Origin: Myxocyprinus asiaticus
Taxonomy: Eukaryota; Chordata; Actinopteri; Cypriniformes; Catostomidae
Reading direction: 5' to 3'
Assembly: GCF_019703515.2 (NCBI RefSeq)
Contig: NC_059349.1
Location: forward strand, 22,354,744 to 22,418,743
DNA: 64,000 bases
A program made the translations under genes and the position numbers. The notes beneath the pieces were generated by a model that was not told the DNA's origin, made no database searches, and saw only the letters and a program-made list of their open reading frames with translations. The first letter of the stretch is position 1. The number at the start of each line of letters is the position of its first letter. Below are positions 63,995-64,000 of the stretch, piece by piece.

Positions 63995-64000
63995 AGCGTT

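Larger units (their letters stand above)
59040..64000 (+). mobile_element. DIRS-type retroelement (plus copy), runs to the window edge
   Basis: gag, reverse transcriptase, RNase H and tyrosine recombinase regions follow in order on the plus strand. DIRS elements integrate through a circular intermediate with the recombinase in place of an integrase, so no target duplication is expected. The left terminal repeat is not recognised and the right one lies at or beyond 64000. Several stops and frameshifts break every region. The minus-strand copy at 37850-41900 belongs to the same group. Confidence 0.85.

Overview
This is vertebrate nuclear DNA, almost certainly from a teleost and probably a cypriniform fish. 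The evidence is two split genes with GT-AG introns and clear vertebrate products, AT-rich introns, long (TA)n/(CA)n tracts, and a dense load of fish-type transposable elements: Tc1-like, hAT, PIF/Harbinger and DIRS elements, an L2/CR1-type LINE, a tRNA-headed SINE, and foldback MITEs whose ends read AAAGGGATAGTTCACCCAAA. I see no bacterial genes and no CRISPR array.

Host genes. (1) cnn3 (calponin-3) lies on the minus strand. I can join seven coding exons from 26251 down to 1707 into one 331-codon frame (CH domain, three calponin repeats, acidic Tyr-rich tail). Intron 1 is about 20 kb and holds most of the repeats between 6.1 and 26.2 kb. (2) hccs (holocytochrome c synthase, a mitochondrial heme lyase) lies on the plus strand. 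Six coding exons from 45084 to 53960 join into a 275-codon frame with two Cys-Pro heme motifs and the conserved C-terminal core. A likely non-coding first exon ends at 44096. Intron 3 of hccs (7.5 kb) is a transposon nest. The two genes are separated by about 18 kb of transposon-rich DNA.

Layout. 1-26.3 kb: cnn3 and its introns. They contain foldback MITEs, a candidate 1.6 kb LTR, a hAT element with a perfect 8-bp target duplication, a Tc1 copy with both outer ends, a solo LTR, and a foldback Tc1 derivative with a SINE inside it. 26.4-27.7 kb: a second hAT element with a perfect 8-bp duplication, about 180 bp upstream of the cnn3 start codon. 28-33 kb: mostly featureless AT-rich DNA with scattered repeats. 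33.5-36.4 kb: decayed LINE (minus). 37.1-37.5 kb: SINE with a 15-bp duplication. 37.9-41.9 kb: decayed DIRS retroelement (minus) with a compact non-autonomous LTR element (two 235-bp LTRs, tRNA-Phe-type primer site, 5-bp duplication) inside its 5' part. 44-54 kb: hccs. 54.7-56.2 kb: Tc1 copy with an uninterrupted 346-codon transposase. 56.3-58.7 kb: PIF/Harbinger element with convergent MADF-type and nuclease genes, the nuclease broken. 59.0-64.0 kb: second DIRS element (plus) with gag, reverse transcriptase, RNase H and tyrosine recombinase regions, broken in several places.

I found no clear new biological system. The most interesting points are: one Tc1 copy that keeps both ends but carries a stop codon, next to a sister copy with an open frame but a missing end; several nested insertions with readable target duplications; the tiny LTR element with an intact primer site; and an unidentified minus-strand reading frame at 47.2-47.5 kb with promoter-like and poly(A)-like signals, lying between two inverted repeat arms.
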